Shown: piece by piece, positions 17,828-26,093 of the stretch | How the letters are laid out: each line of letters opens with the position of its first letter | Numbering within the stretch: the stretch's first letter is position 1 | NCBI RefSeq assembly: GCF_003999195.1 | Contig: NZ_RJVR01000135.1 | Location: 1-45,600, forward strand | Source of the DNA: Streptomyces soli | GTDB lineage: Bacteria; Actinomycetota; Actinomycetes; Streptomycetales; Streptomycetaceae | DNA: 45,600 bases | Reading direction: 5' to 3' | Notes under the pieces: generated by a model | Seen by the model: the letters and a program-made list of their open reading frames with translations, nothing else | Database searches by the model: none | Told to the model about the DNA's origin: nothing | Translations under genes and position numbers: made by a program

Positions 17828-20278
17828 GTGACCGACACTTTCCAAGGCGTCCTCAGGAAGCCGCAGAACACCGACGAGGCAACCGATTCCGCAATCGCGA
17901 TGATCGACGCCGAGGGGCGGGTCGTCGGGTGGACGAGCGCCGCACAGCGGCTGGTCGGCTACTCGGCCAGGGAGGTGGTGGGCCGGCCCGCCTGGTTCGT
18001 GATGCCGTTGTCCCGGAGCATGTGGCAGGTACAGGCGTTTGTTGAGGAGTGCCGGGCGCGGGGCGGGTGGTCCGGTACCACGGCGGTCCGTCATCGTGAC
18101 GGCCGGACGCTCCACGTGGGTTTGCGGATCTCGCTGCTGTGGGGGCTGGACGGGAATGTCCACTGGCTCGTCTCCGGCACCAACATCGCCGCGCTCTCCC
18201 GGGTGGCGACCACCGGATCGGTGCGCGAGTCACTTCTCATGCGCACGCCGATCGGCATCGTCGTCCGTGACTCGGAACTGCGCTGCACCTGGGTCAACGA
18301 CGTCATGGAACGCCTGGACGGCGTCCCCCATGACCGGCGGCTCGGACGTCGCCTCACGGATTCGCGGCCCGGCTTCGAATCCGAAGCGCTCGAGGCGGTG
18401 ATGCGGCAGGTACTGAAGAGTGGCACGCCTGCGGCCCACGAGTGGCGGGCATGGCCACCGGAGGATCAGCGCCGGGAGCATGCCCTGGCGGCGTCGTTCT
18501 TCTGCCTCCACGACGGCCACGGCCGGCCGCTGGAGGTGTGCTCCCTGACCGTGGATGTCACCGGCTGCCAACGGGCGCACGAGCGTCTTGCCATCCTCAG
18601 CGAGGCCAGCACCCGGATCGGCAGCACCCTGGACGTGATGCAGACCAGCCAGGAACTGGCCGACCTCGCCGTGCCCCTCCTGGCCGACTACGCTGTTGTC
18701 GACTTGGCGGATTTCGTCCCGCTCGGCGAAGAACCAGCGGCCCGCATCCGCTCGACGGGGGAGCGCCGCCAGACCTTCCGCCGCGCAGGCCTGGCCTCGA
18801 TCCACTCGGGAACCCCGGAGTCTCCGTGGGTGCGTGGGGAGCCGATCTTCGTCCCGCCGACCTCGCCCTGGATCCGCGTGCTGTCCTCCGGCAGCTCTCA
18901 CCTGGAACCTGTCCTGGACACCTCTCCGGGTACCTGGGTCGACCAGGACCCCGCGCGGGCGCAGGCGATCCGTGAGAACGGGATGCACTCCATGATGCTC
19001 GTGCCCATTCTTGCGCGCCATGCCGTGCTGGGTGTGGCCTTGTTCATCCGCAGCGAGAACCCTGAGCCGTTCCAGGAGGACGACCTGCTCCTGGCGGAGG
19101 AGCTGGTCACCCGGGCCGCGCCGTCGCTGGACAACGCCCGCCAATACACGCGCGAGCATGCCACGGCCCTCACGCTCCAACGCAGCCTGCTGCCCCAGCA
19201 CTTGAGGGGCAGTACGGCCATCGAGGCCGCCTCGCGCTACCTGCCGGCCGATGCGGACAACGGCGTCGGAGGCGACTGGTTCGACGTGATTCCCCTCCCC
19301 GGCGCCCGGGTGGCCCTGGTCGTCGGGGACGTCGTCGGGCACGGCATCAACGCAGCGGCGGCCATGGGAATGCTCCGAACGGCTGTACGCACTCTCGCGG
19401 ACATGGACCTGTCCCCCGACGAACTGCTGGCCCACCTCGACGACACCGTCCGGCGCCACGCCGAGGAAGACCCCGACGCCGGGGACGCGGCCTTGGCCGC
19501 CGTCGGCGCCACCTGCCTCTACACCGTGTACGACCCGATCCACCGGCAGTGCACGATGGCACGAGCCGGACACCCCCCGCCCGCGATCGTCGACCCGCAA
19601 GGCACGGTGACGTTCCCCGACCTGCCCACCGGAGCTCCACTCGGCGTCGGATCGGTCCCCTTCGAGCCAGTGAATGTGGAGCTTCCCGACGGGTCCTTGC
19701 TCGCTCTCTACACCGACGGCCTGGTCGAGGCCCGCGAACGTGACATCGACATCGGAATGCGACAACTGGGCTCCACTCTGGCGGCCCAGCCCCATCGACC
19801 CCTGGAAGCCCTGTGCTCCGCAGTGATCGAGGCGCTGCCCACCCAGTCACCCTCTGACGACGTCACCCTGCTGGTGGCCCGGACCCGTTCTCTGAGCCCC
19901 GTCCAGACCGTCTCGTGGGATCTGCCCCGTGACCCCGCCGTCGTCTGCCGTGCCCGCGGCCTGGTGACCCGGCAACTGACCCAATGGGGGCTGGAGGGCC
20001 TGGCCATGGACACGGAGTTGATCGCCAGCGAACTGGTGACCAACGCGATCCGCCACGGCGTCGGACCCGTGTCCCTGCGTCTGATCAAACATCGGCTGCT
20101 GACCTGCGAAGTCTCCGATGCCGGCAAGTCCTTCCCGCGCTTGTGTCACACCTGCAGTAGCGACGAAGGTGGCCGAGGCATTCTCCTGGTCTCCCAGCTG
20201 TCGTGTAGGTGGGGCAGCCGCTGGATTGCGGGCGGCAAGGTCGTCTGGGCGGAACAGGATCTGCCCAGACATGGCTGA
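17828..20278 (+). CDS. PAS-GAF-PP2C (SpoIIE-type) phosphatase with C-terminal HATPase domain
   Basis: An 816-residue multidomain protein of the kind that controls anti-sigma systems. A first PAS domain spans about residues 20-110 (SAIAMIDAEGRVVGWTSAAQ), with a second PAS-like domain at about 130-245. GAF is at about 253-440 (ERLAILSEASTRIGSTLDVM). The PP2C/SpoIIE domain is at about 445-685, with metal Asp residues in GVGGDWFDVIPL and VVGDVVGHG. An RsbW-like HATPase is at about 695-816 (ELVTNAIRHG, GGRGILLVSQL). The GTG at 17828 is preferred to the ATG two codons earlier because GAGGAG lies six bases before the GTG but abuts the ATG. It is expressed from module B. A deleted paralogue lies at 23185-23769. 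Confidence 0.93.
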   Translation: MTDTFQGVLRKPQNTDEATDSAIAMIDAEGRVVGWTSAAQRLVGYSAREVVGRPAWFVMPLSRSMWQVQAFVEECRARGGWSGTTAVRHRDGRTLHVGLRISLLWGLDGNVHWLVSGTNIAALSRVATTGSVRESLLMRTPIGIVVRDSELRCTWVNDVMERLDGVPHDRRLGRRLTDSRPGFESEALEAVMRQVLKSGTPAAHEWRAWPPEDQRREHALAASFFCLHDGHGRPLEVCSLTVDVTGCQRAHERLAILSEASTRIGSTLDVMQTSQELADLAVPLLADYAVVDLADFVPLGEEPAARIRSTGERRQTFRRAGLASIHSGTPESPWVRGEPIFVPPTSPWIRVLSSGSSHLEPVLDTSPGTWVDQDPARAQAIRENGMHSMMLVPILARHAVLGVALFIRSENPEPFQEDDLLLAEELVTRAAPSLDNARQYTREHATALTLQRSLLPQHLRGSTAIEAASRYLPADADNGVGGDWFDVIPLPGARVALVVGDVVGHGINAAAAMGMLRTAVRTLADMDLSPDELLAHLDDTVRRHAEEDPDAGDAALAAVGATCLYTVYDPIHRQCTMARAGHPPPAIVDPQGTVTFPDLPTGAPLGVGSVPFEPVNVELPDGSLLALYTDGLVEARERDIDIGMRQLGSTLAAQPHRPLEALCSAVIEALPTQSPSDDVTLLVARTRSLSPVQTVSWDLPRDPAVVCRARGLVTRQLTQWGLEGLAMDTELIASELVTNAIRHGVGPVSLRLIKHRLLTCEVSDAGKSFPRLCHTCSSDEGGRGILLVSQLSCRWGSRWIAGGKVVWAEQDLPRHG

Positions 20279-20380
20279 TCATTGACGCCGGGCCGCGCAT
20301 CGATGAGTGCGCAGGGCATCGACGCCGGCTTGCCCGACCCCGCCGAGCGGACCGACTCCGTGGCGGATCGTGTCGGTGAG

Positions 20381-20430
20381 CGCGACGGTAGGAGCCGGCG
20401 GCGGGACAGCTATCGGGCGCGGAACACCAC
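20381..20430 (-). promoter_or_regulatory. Conserved promoter module, copy D (orphan)
   Basis: On the minus strand: GTGGTGTTCCGCG, CCCGATAGCTGTC, and CCTACCGTCG, again with 26 bp between the CCRATRG box and TA(G/C). It points toward the 3' end of the phosphatase, where no intact minus-strand gene follows. The TAG of the -10-like element has become TAC, so it may be decaying. It borders the truncated IS110 element. Confidence 0.55.
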
Positions 20431-20519
20431 ATTCGAGGGGAGATTTGGTTCCGCATACCAAGCCTCCCTGGGGATCGCCGTGGCAGTCTTCTACCAGATC
20501 CGGGCACACTGCCCCGTCC

Positions 20520-21226
20520 GCACGCATTCGCGCGCGACCCGGCTCCACAGCACCCATGTCGACGAGGCGATCGCCGCCCTGCGCACCCTGACCGAGCACC
20601 GGGACGACATGGTCCGCACCCGCACCCAGACCGTCAACCGGCTGCACGTCCTGATGACCAAGCTGGTTCCCGCCGGCCTCCCGCGCAAGCACACCGCCGA
20701 CGCGCCCTGCGCGGCGTCCACCCAAAAAACGCCCCTGGCCCGCACCCTTCGCGGCCTGGCCACCGAGCTGATCGCTGAGATCCGGCGCCTGGACCGGCGG
20801 ATCGCCACGAGCACCGAGCAGATCACCACGGCAGTGGCCGCCTCCGGCACCACCCTCACCGAACTCCACGGCATCGGCGATCTCCTTGCCGCGAAGGTAC
20901 TCACCCGCACCGCGGACGTCGACCGCTTCCGCTCGGCCGCCGCCTTCGCGTCCTACTGCGGCGTCGCGCCGCTGGAAGTGTCCTCCGGAGACGTGCAGCG
21001 GCACCGACTCCCACGAGCCGGAGACCGGCAGCTGAACTCCGCGTTGCACGTCATGGCCATCACCCAGATCCGCCACGACACCGCCGGACAGGCGTACTAC
21101 CAGCGCAAACGCGGCGAGGGAAAGGGACACAAAGAAGCCCTCCGCTGCCTCAAGCGTCGCTTGGCCGACGTCGTCTATCGCACCACGCTCCGTGACGGGG
21201 ATACCTCATTGACCTCAGCCACTTGA
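20520..21226 (+). pseudogene. IS110-family transposase, N-terminus lost
   Basis: The reading frame is open from 20282, but IS110 similarity begins near RATRLHSTHVDEAIAALRTL. It includes the coiled linker (HRDDMVRTRTQTVNRLHVLM) and the C-terminal Transposase_20 region with TLTELHGIGDLLAAKVLTRT and AAAFASYCGVAPLEVSSGD, through to ALRCLKRRLADVVYRT. The N-terminal DEDD catalytic domain of about 150 residues is missing, so the element cannot move by itself. No ends can be defined. Confidence 0.85.
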
Positions 21227-21235
21227 CACAGAGAG

Positions 21236-21302
21236 GTGCCGTTGCTGGACAGCCCCGACACTAGAGGCTGGCTCGTGGTCTATTCGCGTATGCGGTCATT
21301 CG
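21236..21302. repeat. Scar sharing sequence with the PucR regulator locus
   Basis: gtgccgttgctggacag at 21237-21253 is an exact 17-base match to 16370-16386, inside the 3' end of the PucR-type gene. About ten bases further, the stretch gtggtctattcgcgtatgcg (from 21275) resembles the DNA just upstream of that gene's start (gtgatctactcgtttctccg, from 17584). The order suggests a second regulator copy that lost its body, next to the second phosphatase remnant. Confidence 0.45.
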
Positions 21303-22000
21303 GTGAGGGCCCGAAGGGCCTGTGCATGGGTGGGCAAATATGCGAGTACAGCTCGATACGCCCTGATCGCCCCGTCGTGTTGTCCGGCGTGCTGGAGTGC
21401 GTGCCCCCAGTTGTAGAGCATGGCGGTCAAAGGGAGTGGTGAGGGGTTTGTGTATTTCCGGAGGGCTTCGCCGAAAGCGTCCCGCGCCTGCTCGTCGTTT
21501 CCCATCGACAGGTGTAGGCACGCGATACGCGCCATCTGCTGTGGCTCGGTGTGGGCGGTGCCGTGTGCCAGGCGGAGTCTGAGGGCGGCCGGGCCGTGCC
21601 CGCACGCCTCGAGTACGTCGGCGCGTTCCTCGGTGACGGCCTCGGCGGCCGCGCCGTGGTGCGTGGCCAGTGCGAGGGCCTGCATCGTCTCAGCGAAACG
21701 GTGGGTGGTCGTGGTCACGTGGGCGCGGGTGATCCAGGCAGTGGGGTCTGCGGGGGTGCGGCCGACGAGTTCGGCCGTGATGCGGTCGGCGGCGGTCAGA
21801 TCGCGTGCGGTGAAGGCGATGCTGTGGCGTGCGAGCAGACCGTTGGTGAGCCGCGCTCCCACATCGGTGCGGCCGGACTGTGCGTAGTGCTGGGCGAGGC
21901 CCACAATCTGGGCGTCCAGATTGGCGAGCGCGATCGTCGAGGACGTACACAGCGGCAGGCCCCATCCGTCGAAGTCTGCGCGTTCAGTCCGAGGGATCAA
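21296..22000 (-). CDS. TPR-repeat protein
   Basis: A 234-residue helical protein starting at TTG 22000, seven bases after GGAG and overlapping the DUF4331 stop by 17 bases, which implies translational coupling. Repeats are visible toward the C-terminus (MARIACLHLSMGNDEQARDA, MLYNWGHALQHAGQHDGAIR, AYRAVLAYLPTHAQALRALT), typical TPR A/B helices for protein contacts. The N-terminal third is less regular. Its role is unknown, but the overlap indicates it works with the DUF4331 protein. Confidence 0.75.
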   Translation of the reverse strand: MIPRTERADFDGWGLPLCTSSTIALANLDAQIVGLAQHYAQSGRTDVGARLTNGLLARHSIAFTARDLTAADRITAELVGRTPADPTAWITRAHVTTTTHRFAETMQALALATHHGAAAEAVTEERADVLEACGHGPAALRLRLAHGTAHTEPQQMARIACLHLSMGNDEQARDAFGEALRKYTNPSPLPLTAMLYNWGHALQHAGQHDGAIRAYRAVLAYLPTHAQALRALTE

Positions 22001-23123
22001 GAATCGCTCCGGCCTCTAGCGCGGGCGGGTTGGGGTTGGCCTCGGCCAGGTAGGGGAAGGTGCGCGTCGCGGGGATGACGGCGGCGTCCACTCCGTCGTG
22101 GACCGGTCTGCCGTGCCAGCCGCCGACGATCACCGAGTAGAGGATGTCGATGACGTCTTCGTTCAACCAACGGCCGCCACAGGTTTTGTGGGCCTGACCG
22201 GTGAGGGCGCCGCGCTCGACGTCGAGGTATCCGTGTTCGCCGGAGGGCTTCGTGGTGTCCAGGACCAGGTGGTCGTGGAGAAGCGTCTCGGTGAGCGGGT
22301 GGTGCTGACCGTCGGAGAACGGCCAGGCGATGGCGTCATCCAGCTGATCGAACATGGCGAGATTCGCATCGAGTCGAGCGCGGTAGGCGGCCATGGATGC
22401 CGGTGGGACGTCGAAGGGGTCGTCCAGGTTGTACAGGTCGCGCAGATCGACGGTCGCGTTCACGGTGTCGTTTCCGTTGACAGACAGCAGCACGTTTTTT
22501 GCTTCGGGCCGGCCGATGCGCTCGAAACGTGCGGCCGGTGTTCCCCGGCTGAGGGACTCCCCGGTGGCGGCCCACAGGGCGGAGCGGTCGGTGCCGAGGA
22601 CGGCGTCCGCGTCGAGTTCCAGGACGATGCTCAGCACGTTCTGTCCGGCGACGGCGTCCACGCCGGGAGCGGTGAATGCCAGCCGGCGGGTGGCGCGTGT
22701 GCGGACCTCGCTTTTGACGTCCATGAAGAAGGGATCTCGGCGCAGCCCGGCGAAGACGGTCACTTCGGACCCGCGTACGACGCCGTTCTCCCCGGTGCGG
22801 AAAGTGACCGTGCGGTCAGTGCCGTAGCTGAGCACGCCGCCCTGGTCGCCAACGTCCGGGTCGATGTCGGTGAACGTGAGGTCGAACGCGACGGCGTCCT
22901 CACCGCGGGCTCGGACTACCGCGTCGGGGCCGATGTCCGCGGGCGCCAGCCGCATTCGGTAGAGGACGGCGTCGGAGAAGGCCGCACCTGGCTGCGCCCC
23001 GGGGAACAGATTGAGCACCACGGCCAGCCGACCTGGCACATCGGGCACGGGAAAGAAGTACAAGTCGGTCAGGTCGATGACCGGGTCCTGCACCGCACGC
23101 AGGCTGGACAGGTGGTCGGACAC
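21984..23123 (-). CDS. DUF4331-family protein
   Basis: A 379-residue protein starting at GTG 23123 (VSDHLSSLRAVQDPVIDLTD) with GGGAGG eight bases upstream. The opening, DLTDLYFFPVPDVPGRLAVV followed by LNLFPGAQPG, and the later VLSIVLELDADAVLG and NDTVNATVDLRDLYNLDDPF segments identify DUF4331, a beta-rich family of unknown function often near DyP peroxidases and sigma-regulatory genes. No signal peptide is obvious. Upstream is ctgtacag within a GGTAC...GTACC inverted repeat (about 23156-23180) that could be promoter or operator. A fragment of a second member lies at 25939-26076. Confidence 0.85.
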   Translation of the reverse strand: MSDHLSSLRAVQDPVIDLTDLYFFPVPDVPGRLAVVLNLFPGAQPGAAFSDAVLYRMRLAPADIGPDAVVRARGEDAVAFDLTFTDIDPDVGDQGGVLSYGTDRTVTFRTGENGVVRGSEVTVFAGLRRDPFFMDVKSEVRTRATRRLAFTAPGVDAVAGQNVLSIVLELDADAVLGTDRSALWAATGESLSRGTPAARFERIGRPEAKNVLLSVNGNDTVNATVDLRDLYNLDDPFDVPPASMAAYRARLDANLAMFDQLDDAIAWPFSDGQHHPLTETLLHDHLVLDTTKPSGEHGYLDVERGALTGQAHKTCGGRWLNEDVIDILYSVIVGGWHGRPVHDGVDAAVIPATRTFPYLAEANPNPPALEAGAILDPSD

Positions 23124-23184
23124 GACATGGCCTCCCTCGATGGGATTCCGCGCTCGGTACCTGCGCTGTACAGTACCTCGCGCC

Positions 23185-23769
23185 TTACACGGTTGCAGTG
23201 CCGCGGCGAGGTACTCGACGGCTGTCCCGGCGAGACCGGACACATCCGCACATCGCCGCGACGGCGTCACGCATTGAGGGTCGGTAACCGTCCTTCGGCA
23301 GATCTTGTTCGGCCCAGACCACCTTGCCGGCCGTTGTCCAGCGGCACCCCATGTGCGCGACAGCTGGGCGACGTGGAACACACCGCGGTCGTCCTCTTCG
23401 AAGGCGCGGGCGTGGCGCAGGCGCGTGGAAGCAGTTCCAGGCTCGGACACTGCACTCCTCAGCAAAGGTCTCCACCCCGCAGCGCGTCCTGCGGGAACGG
23501 CGTACGACCGAGGCGGACAGGACGACTGTCTCCCTGGCCGAGTGCCTGACAAGCTGCTGCGCGGGTCTCGTCCACCCGACCACCGTCCCCCCGGCGTCGA
23601 TCATCGCTATCGCAGAGTCGGGCATCCCGGGACGGTTCCGTGGCTCGACGACGGTGTCCTGGAGAGTGCAGCTCACCGGGTTCACCTCGCCTCCGGCGCG
23701 AGAGCGGTCGATCGGCTCGGGCCCGCCCGTGTCCGTCGCACCGGCTTCAGATCCGTGTGTCGCGTTCAT
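23185..23769 (-). pseudogene. Remnant of a second PAS-phosphatase with the centre deleted
   Basis: The N-terminal PAS segment PDSAIAMIDAGGTVVGWTRP matches residues 19-38 of the phosphatase at 17828, and the ETFAEECSVRAW part matches its VQAFVEECRARGGW. Then, near 23440, the sequence jumps to the extreme C-terminus: RGVFHVAQLSRTWG (read in another frame) and GKVVWAEQDLP (back in frame). About 650 residues covering the GAF, PP2C and most of the HATPase are gone. It retains its own promoter module C. An expressed 194-residue product is possible, but no catalytic domain survives. Confidence 0.8.
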
Positions 23770-23814
23770 GGCCCGCTCCTTCCGGCCTGCGGGACTCCCG
23801 CCGGGTCTATGAGA

Positions 23815-23863
23815 ACGACGCTAGGAGCAGACAGGGGCAAGACCACTGGGCGCAGAACACCAC
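23815..23863 (-). promoter_or_regulatory. Conserved promoter module, copy C (phosphatase remnant)
   Basis: On the minus strand: GTGGTGTTCTGCG, then CCCAGTGGTCTTG, then TCCTAGCGTCG. CCAGTGG to TAG is exactly 26 bp. It precedes the phosphatase remnant (start at 23769), the same relation as copy B to the intact phosphatase. The DyP operon starts on the other side. Confidence 0.72.
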
Positions 23864-23998
23864 AATTAGGTGGATATTCGTATCAAAGGACCAAACCGCT
23901 CGACGATGCCGACATGCCAGCCTCGAAGGAGGGCTGAGACAAACGACGGCCCGGCCCAGGTCCTCCATGCAGACCCTCTTCTGAAGGAGGTCATTGCC

Positions 23999-24553
23999 AT
24001 GTTCGATGCAAGCACCTACGACCCGATCTCGCCGCACGTGACCGCCGGCGAAATCGGCCGGTACACCCAGGAGCCCCGGCGGCAGAACGAGGGGGCGGGC
24101 AGCCGGGTCGGCAACCGGGCGGAATTCACGCTGGTCGCTCCGGTGGTTCAGCCGACCGGTCCATCTGTCTTCCGTGAACGGGCGAAGAAGGCGCAGATCG
24201 AGGCGCCCTATTGGGAGGGCCGGCTCGGCACCGTCCACGACCTGCGCGTATGCCTGATCAACAACGATCGGCAGCTGCTCTTCGCTGCCACCTACAGCGA
24301 TGAGTTCATGCCGTACGTGCAGGATGTCATTCGCTTCGCGGGTCCGTGGATCGACTACATCTTCACTGATGTCGCGGAGGGCTTCCCGGGCGTGAAATCG
24401 GCGGACGAGACGCTCCAGTACATCGCGAAATACCAGATCGAAGCAGGCATCTGGTACGGCAGTCCGGACCCGGAGGCGACACCCCGCGACATCACGAAAA
24501 GCCTGCGGGTGACCAACGCCTTCAACCAACTACTCGACACGGTGCAGGAATGA
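23999..24553 (+). CDS. DyP-peroxidase-associated protein of unknown function
   Basis: A 184-residue protein. ATG 23999 follows AAGGAGG at a good distance and its stop overlaps the DyP start (ATGA). Features are AEFTLVAPVVQPTG, GRLGTVHDLRVCLINNDRQL, LFAATYSDEFMPYVQDVIRF and YIAKYQIEAGIWYGSPDPEA. The LGTVHDLR...LLFATTYDG-like pattern is one I associate with proteins encoded beside DyP-type peroxidases; the fold looks alpha/beta and ferredoxin-like. No signal peptide is seen. The tight coupling suggests that the two proteins form a complex or that this one delivers or protects the peroxidase substrate. Confidence 0.75.
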   Translation: MFDASTYDPISPHVTAGEIGRYTQEPRRQNEGAGSRVGNRAEFTLVAPVVQPTGPSVFRERAKKAQIEAPYWEGRLGTVHDLRVCLINNDRQLLFAATYSDEFMPYVQDVIRFAGPWIDYIFTDVAEGFPGVKSADETLQYIAKYQIEAGIWYGSPDPEATPRDITKSLRVTNAFNQLLDTVQE

Positions 24554-25881
24554 ACGACTCAGCCGGGCGCACAGTCCCCACCCTTGAATTCGACGATATC
24601 CAGGGCACGTTGCTGCGCCGACGACCCGAGGACTACCACGGCGTGTACCTGTTGTACCGGATCGATGACGCCGGTGCGGCGAAGCAGTCGCTGCATGGCA
24701 TCCTGCCGACGGTAACGAGTGCCGCGGATTGGGAGAGCCCGCGACCTTTCACCCTCAACATCGCATTCACCTACAGCGGCCTCGAACAGCTAGGAGTTCA
24801 GGCGGAGTCGCTCGCCTCGTTTTCGGCAGAGTTTCGCGAGGGTATGGCTGCCCGCAGGAATGTGCTCGGCGACACCGGGGCGAACGACCCGGTCAACTGG
24901 GTCCCACCGCTGGGCAGCCGGGACGTTCACTGCGGGGTGCTGATCATCTCGGAGGAAGCCGAGGCGCTGGATGAACCGCGCAACGAGGCCAGGCGCCTTG
25001 CCGGAGTGAGCCTGATCTATCAGCTCGACGTCAGTGTGCCGAGTACCGGGCGTGAGCACTTCGGCTTCCGCGACGGCATTGGTGGACCGCACATCCTCGG
25101 AAGTACGAATCCGCCACTGCCCGGCCATGACGAGGTCTGGCCTGGAGAATTCATCCTCGGCTACCAGGATGAATCAGGAGAGCCGCCTGACGCGCCGGTG
25201 CCCGACGCGCTTGCCTGTAACGGCTCCTACCTCGCGTTCCGGCAATTGCACTCCGACGTCGCGGCGTTCCGCCAGTACCTGCGCGACCACGCCAGGTCGC
25301 CCGAAGACGAGGAACTGGTCGGCGCAAAAATGATCGGCCGCTGGCGCAGCGGTGCGCCGCTCGCCCTGTCTCCCGACAAGGACGATCCCGACCTGGCGGC
25401 CGACCCGATGCGCAACAACGACTTCCTCTACTACGACGACGATCCGCACGGACAGTGCGTGCCACACGGCGCCCACATCCGGCGCGTCAACCCTCGGGAC
25501 AGCCTCAAGGACAGCGTGGTCGCGGTCAACACACATCGACTGATCCGGCGCGGCGCCGCCTACGGACCGGTGCTCCCAGACGGCGTACTGGAGGACGACG
25601 GGGCGGAGCGCGGCATCGTCTTCATCTTCTTGGGAGCGAGCCTGTCCCGGCAGTTCGAGTTCATCCAGCAGGTCTGGATGAACGACGGCGACTTCGTTGG
25701 CCTCGGCACCGAGAAGGACCCACTCACCGGCAACCACGACGGCACCGACACATACACCATTCCCGGCAAGCCGGTCCGCCGGCGACTCACCGGGCTGCCA
25801 CGCTTCGTGACCGTGCGGGGCGGCGAGTACTTCTTCCTGCCCAGCATGACTGCAATCGAATGGCTCGCCTCGCTGCCCTAG
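24550..25881 (+). CDS. DyP-type heme peroxidase
   Basis: A 443-residue dye-decolourising-type peroxidase that oxidises substrates with H2O2 using heme. The diagnostic GxxDG motif is in REHFGFRDGIGGPHI (about residue 175), where the Asp is the distal catalytic acid. The proximal heme His is in VVAVNTHRLIRRG, and the distal Arg lies nearby. The C-terminal IVFIFLGASLSRQFEFIQQV and RGGEYFFLPSMTAIEWLASL segments are standard. There is no Tat signal, so it is cytosolic or encapsulated. It resembles the longer class with an N-terminal LEFDDIQGTLLRRR start. It is the second gene of the pair and overlaps the first by four bases. Confidence 0.93.
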   Translation: MNDSAGRTVPTLEFDDIQGTLLRRRPEDYHGVYLLYRIDDAGAAKQSLHGILPTVTSAADWESPRPFTLNIAFTYSGLEQLGVQAESLASFSAEFREGMAARRNVLGDTGANDPVNWVPPLGSRDVHCGVLIISEEAEALDEPRNEARRLAGVSLIYQLDVSVPSTGREHFGFRDGIGGPHILGSTNPPLPGHDEVWPGEFILGYQDESGEPPDAPVPDALACNGSYLAFRQLHSDVAAFRQYLRDHARSPEDEELVGAKMIGRWRSGAPLALSPDKDDPDLAADPMRNNDFLYYDDDPHGQCVPHGAHIRRVNPRDSLKDSVVAVNTHRLIRRGAAYGPVLPDGVLEDDGAERGIVFIFLGASLSRQFEFIQQVWMNDGDFVGLGTEKDPLTGNHDGTDTYTIPGKPVRRRLTGLPRFVTVRGGEYFFLPSMTAIEWLASLP

Positions 25882-25938
25882 TACTGCAACGGTGCTATGA
25901 CTGCTGGCCAGTTGATCTCTGAGAAATGCGAGAATGAC

Positions 25939-26076
25939 ATGTCTCACCACCTCGACTGCCCTGTCGTGTGTCAGGACCCCCGTCTGGATATCACCGACGT
26001 GTACGTCTTGCGCGGTGATCGGGGCACGCTTTTGGCGATGCCGGAGGCTGGCGACTGCGAGTTGCCGGAGCGGTGA
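25939..26076 (+). pseudogene. DUF4331 N-terminal fragment
   Basis: A 45-codon frame starts MSHHLDCPVVCQDPRLDITD followed by VYVLRGDRGTLLAMPEAG and then a stop. This closely matches the usual opening of DUF4331 proteins (SHHLD...DxRLDITDLYVFRG), but the other 300 or so residues are missing. It lies between the DyP gene and the DUF5996 gene. The deletion is sharp, and the stop is followed by the ribosome site of the next gene. Confidence 0.75.
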
Positions 26077-26093
26077 GGCCCGTGGGAGGAACA

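Noticed and set aside
20282..20520. In-frame N-terminal extension of the IS110 frame as part of the transposase
   Set aside because: The extension contains promoter copy D on the other strand and has no DEDD residues; the similarity to IS110 begins later.
21258..21330. Possible fifth copy of the promoter module (tctagtgtcgg on the minus strand)
   Set aside because: The -10-like part fits, but 26 bases upstream the sequence is acgcgaa, not CCAATGG, so the spacing and box are not met.
25882..25938. gtactgcaacggtgctatgactgctggccag as an insertion-sequence end
   Set aside because: It resembles ends of some Streptomyces elements from memory, but no partner repeat or target duplication is visible nearby.
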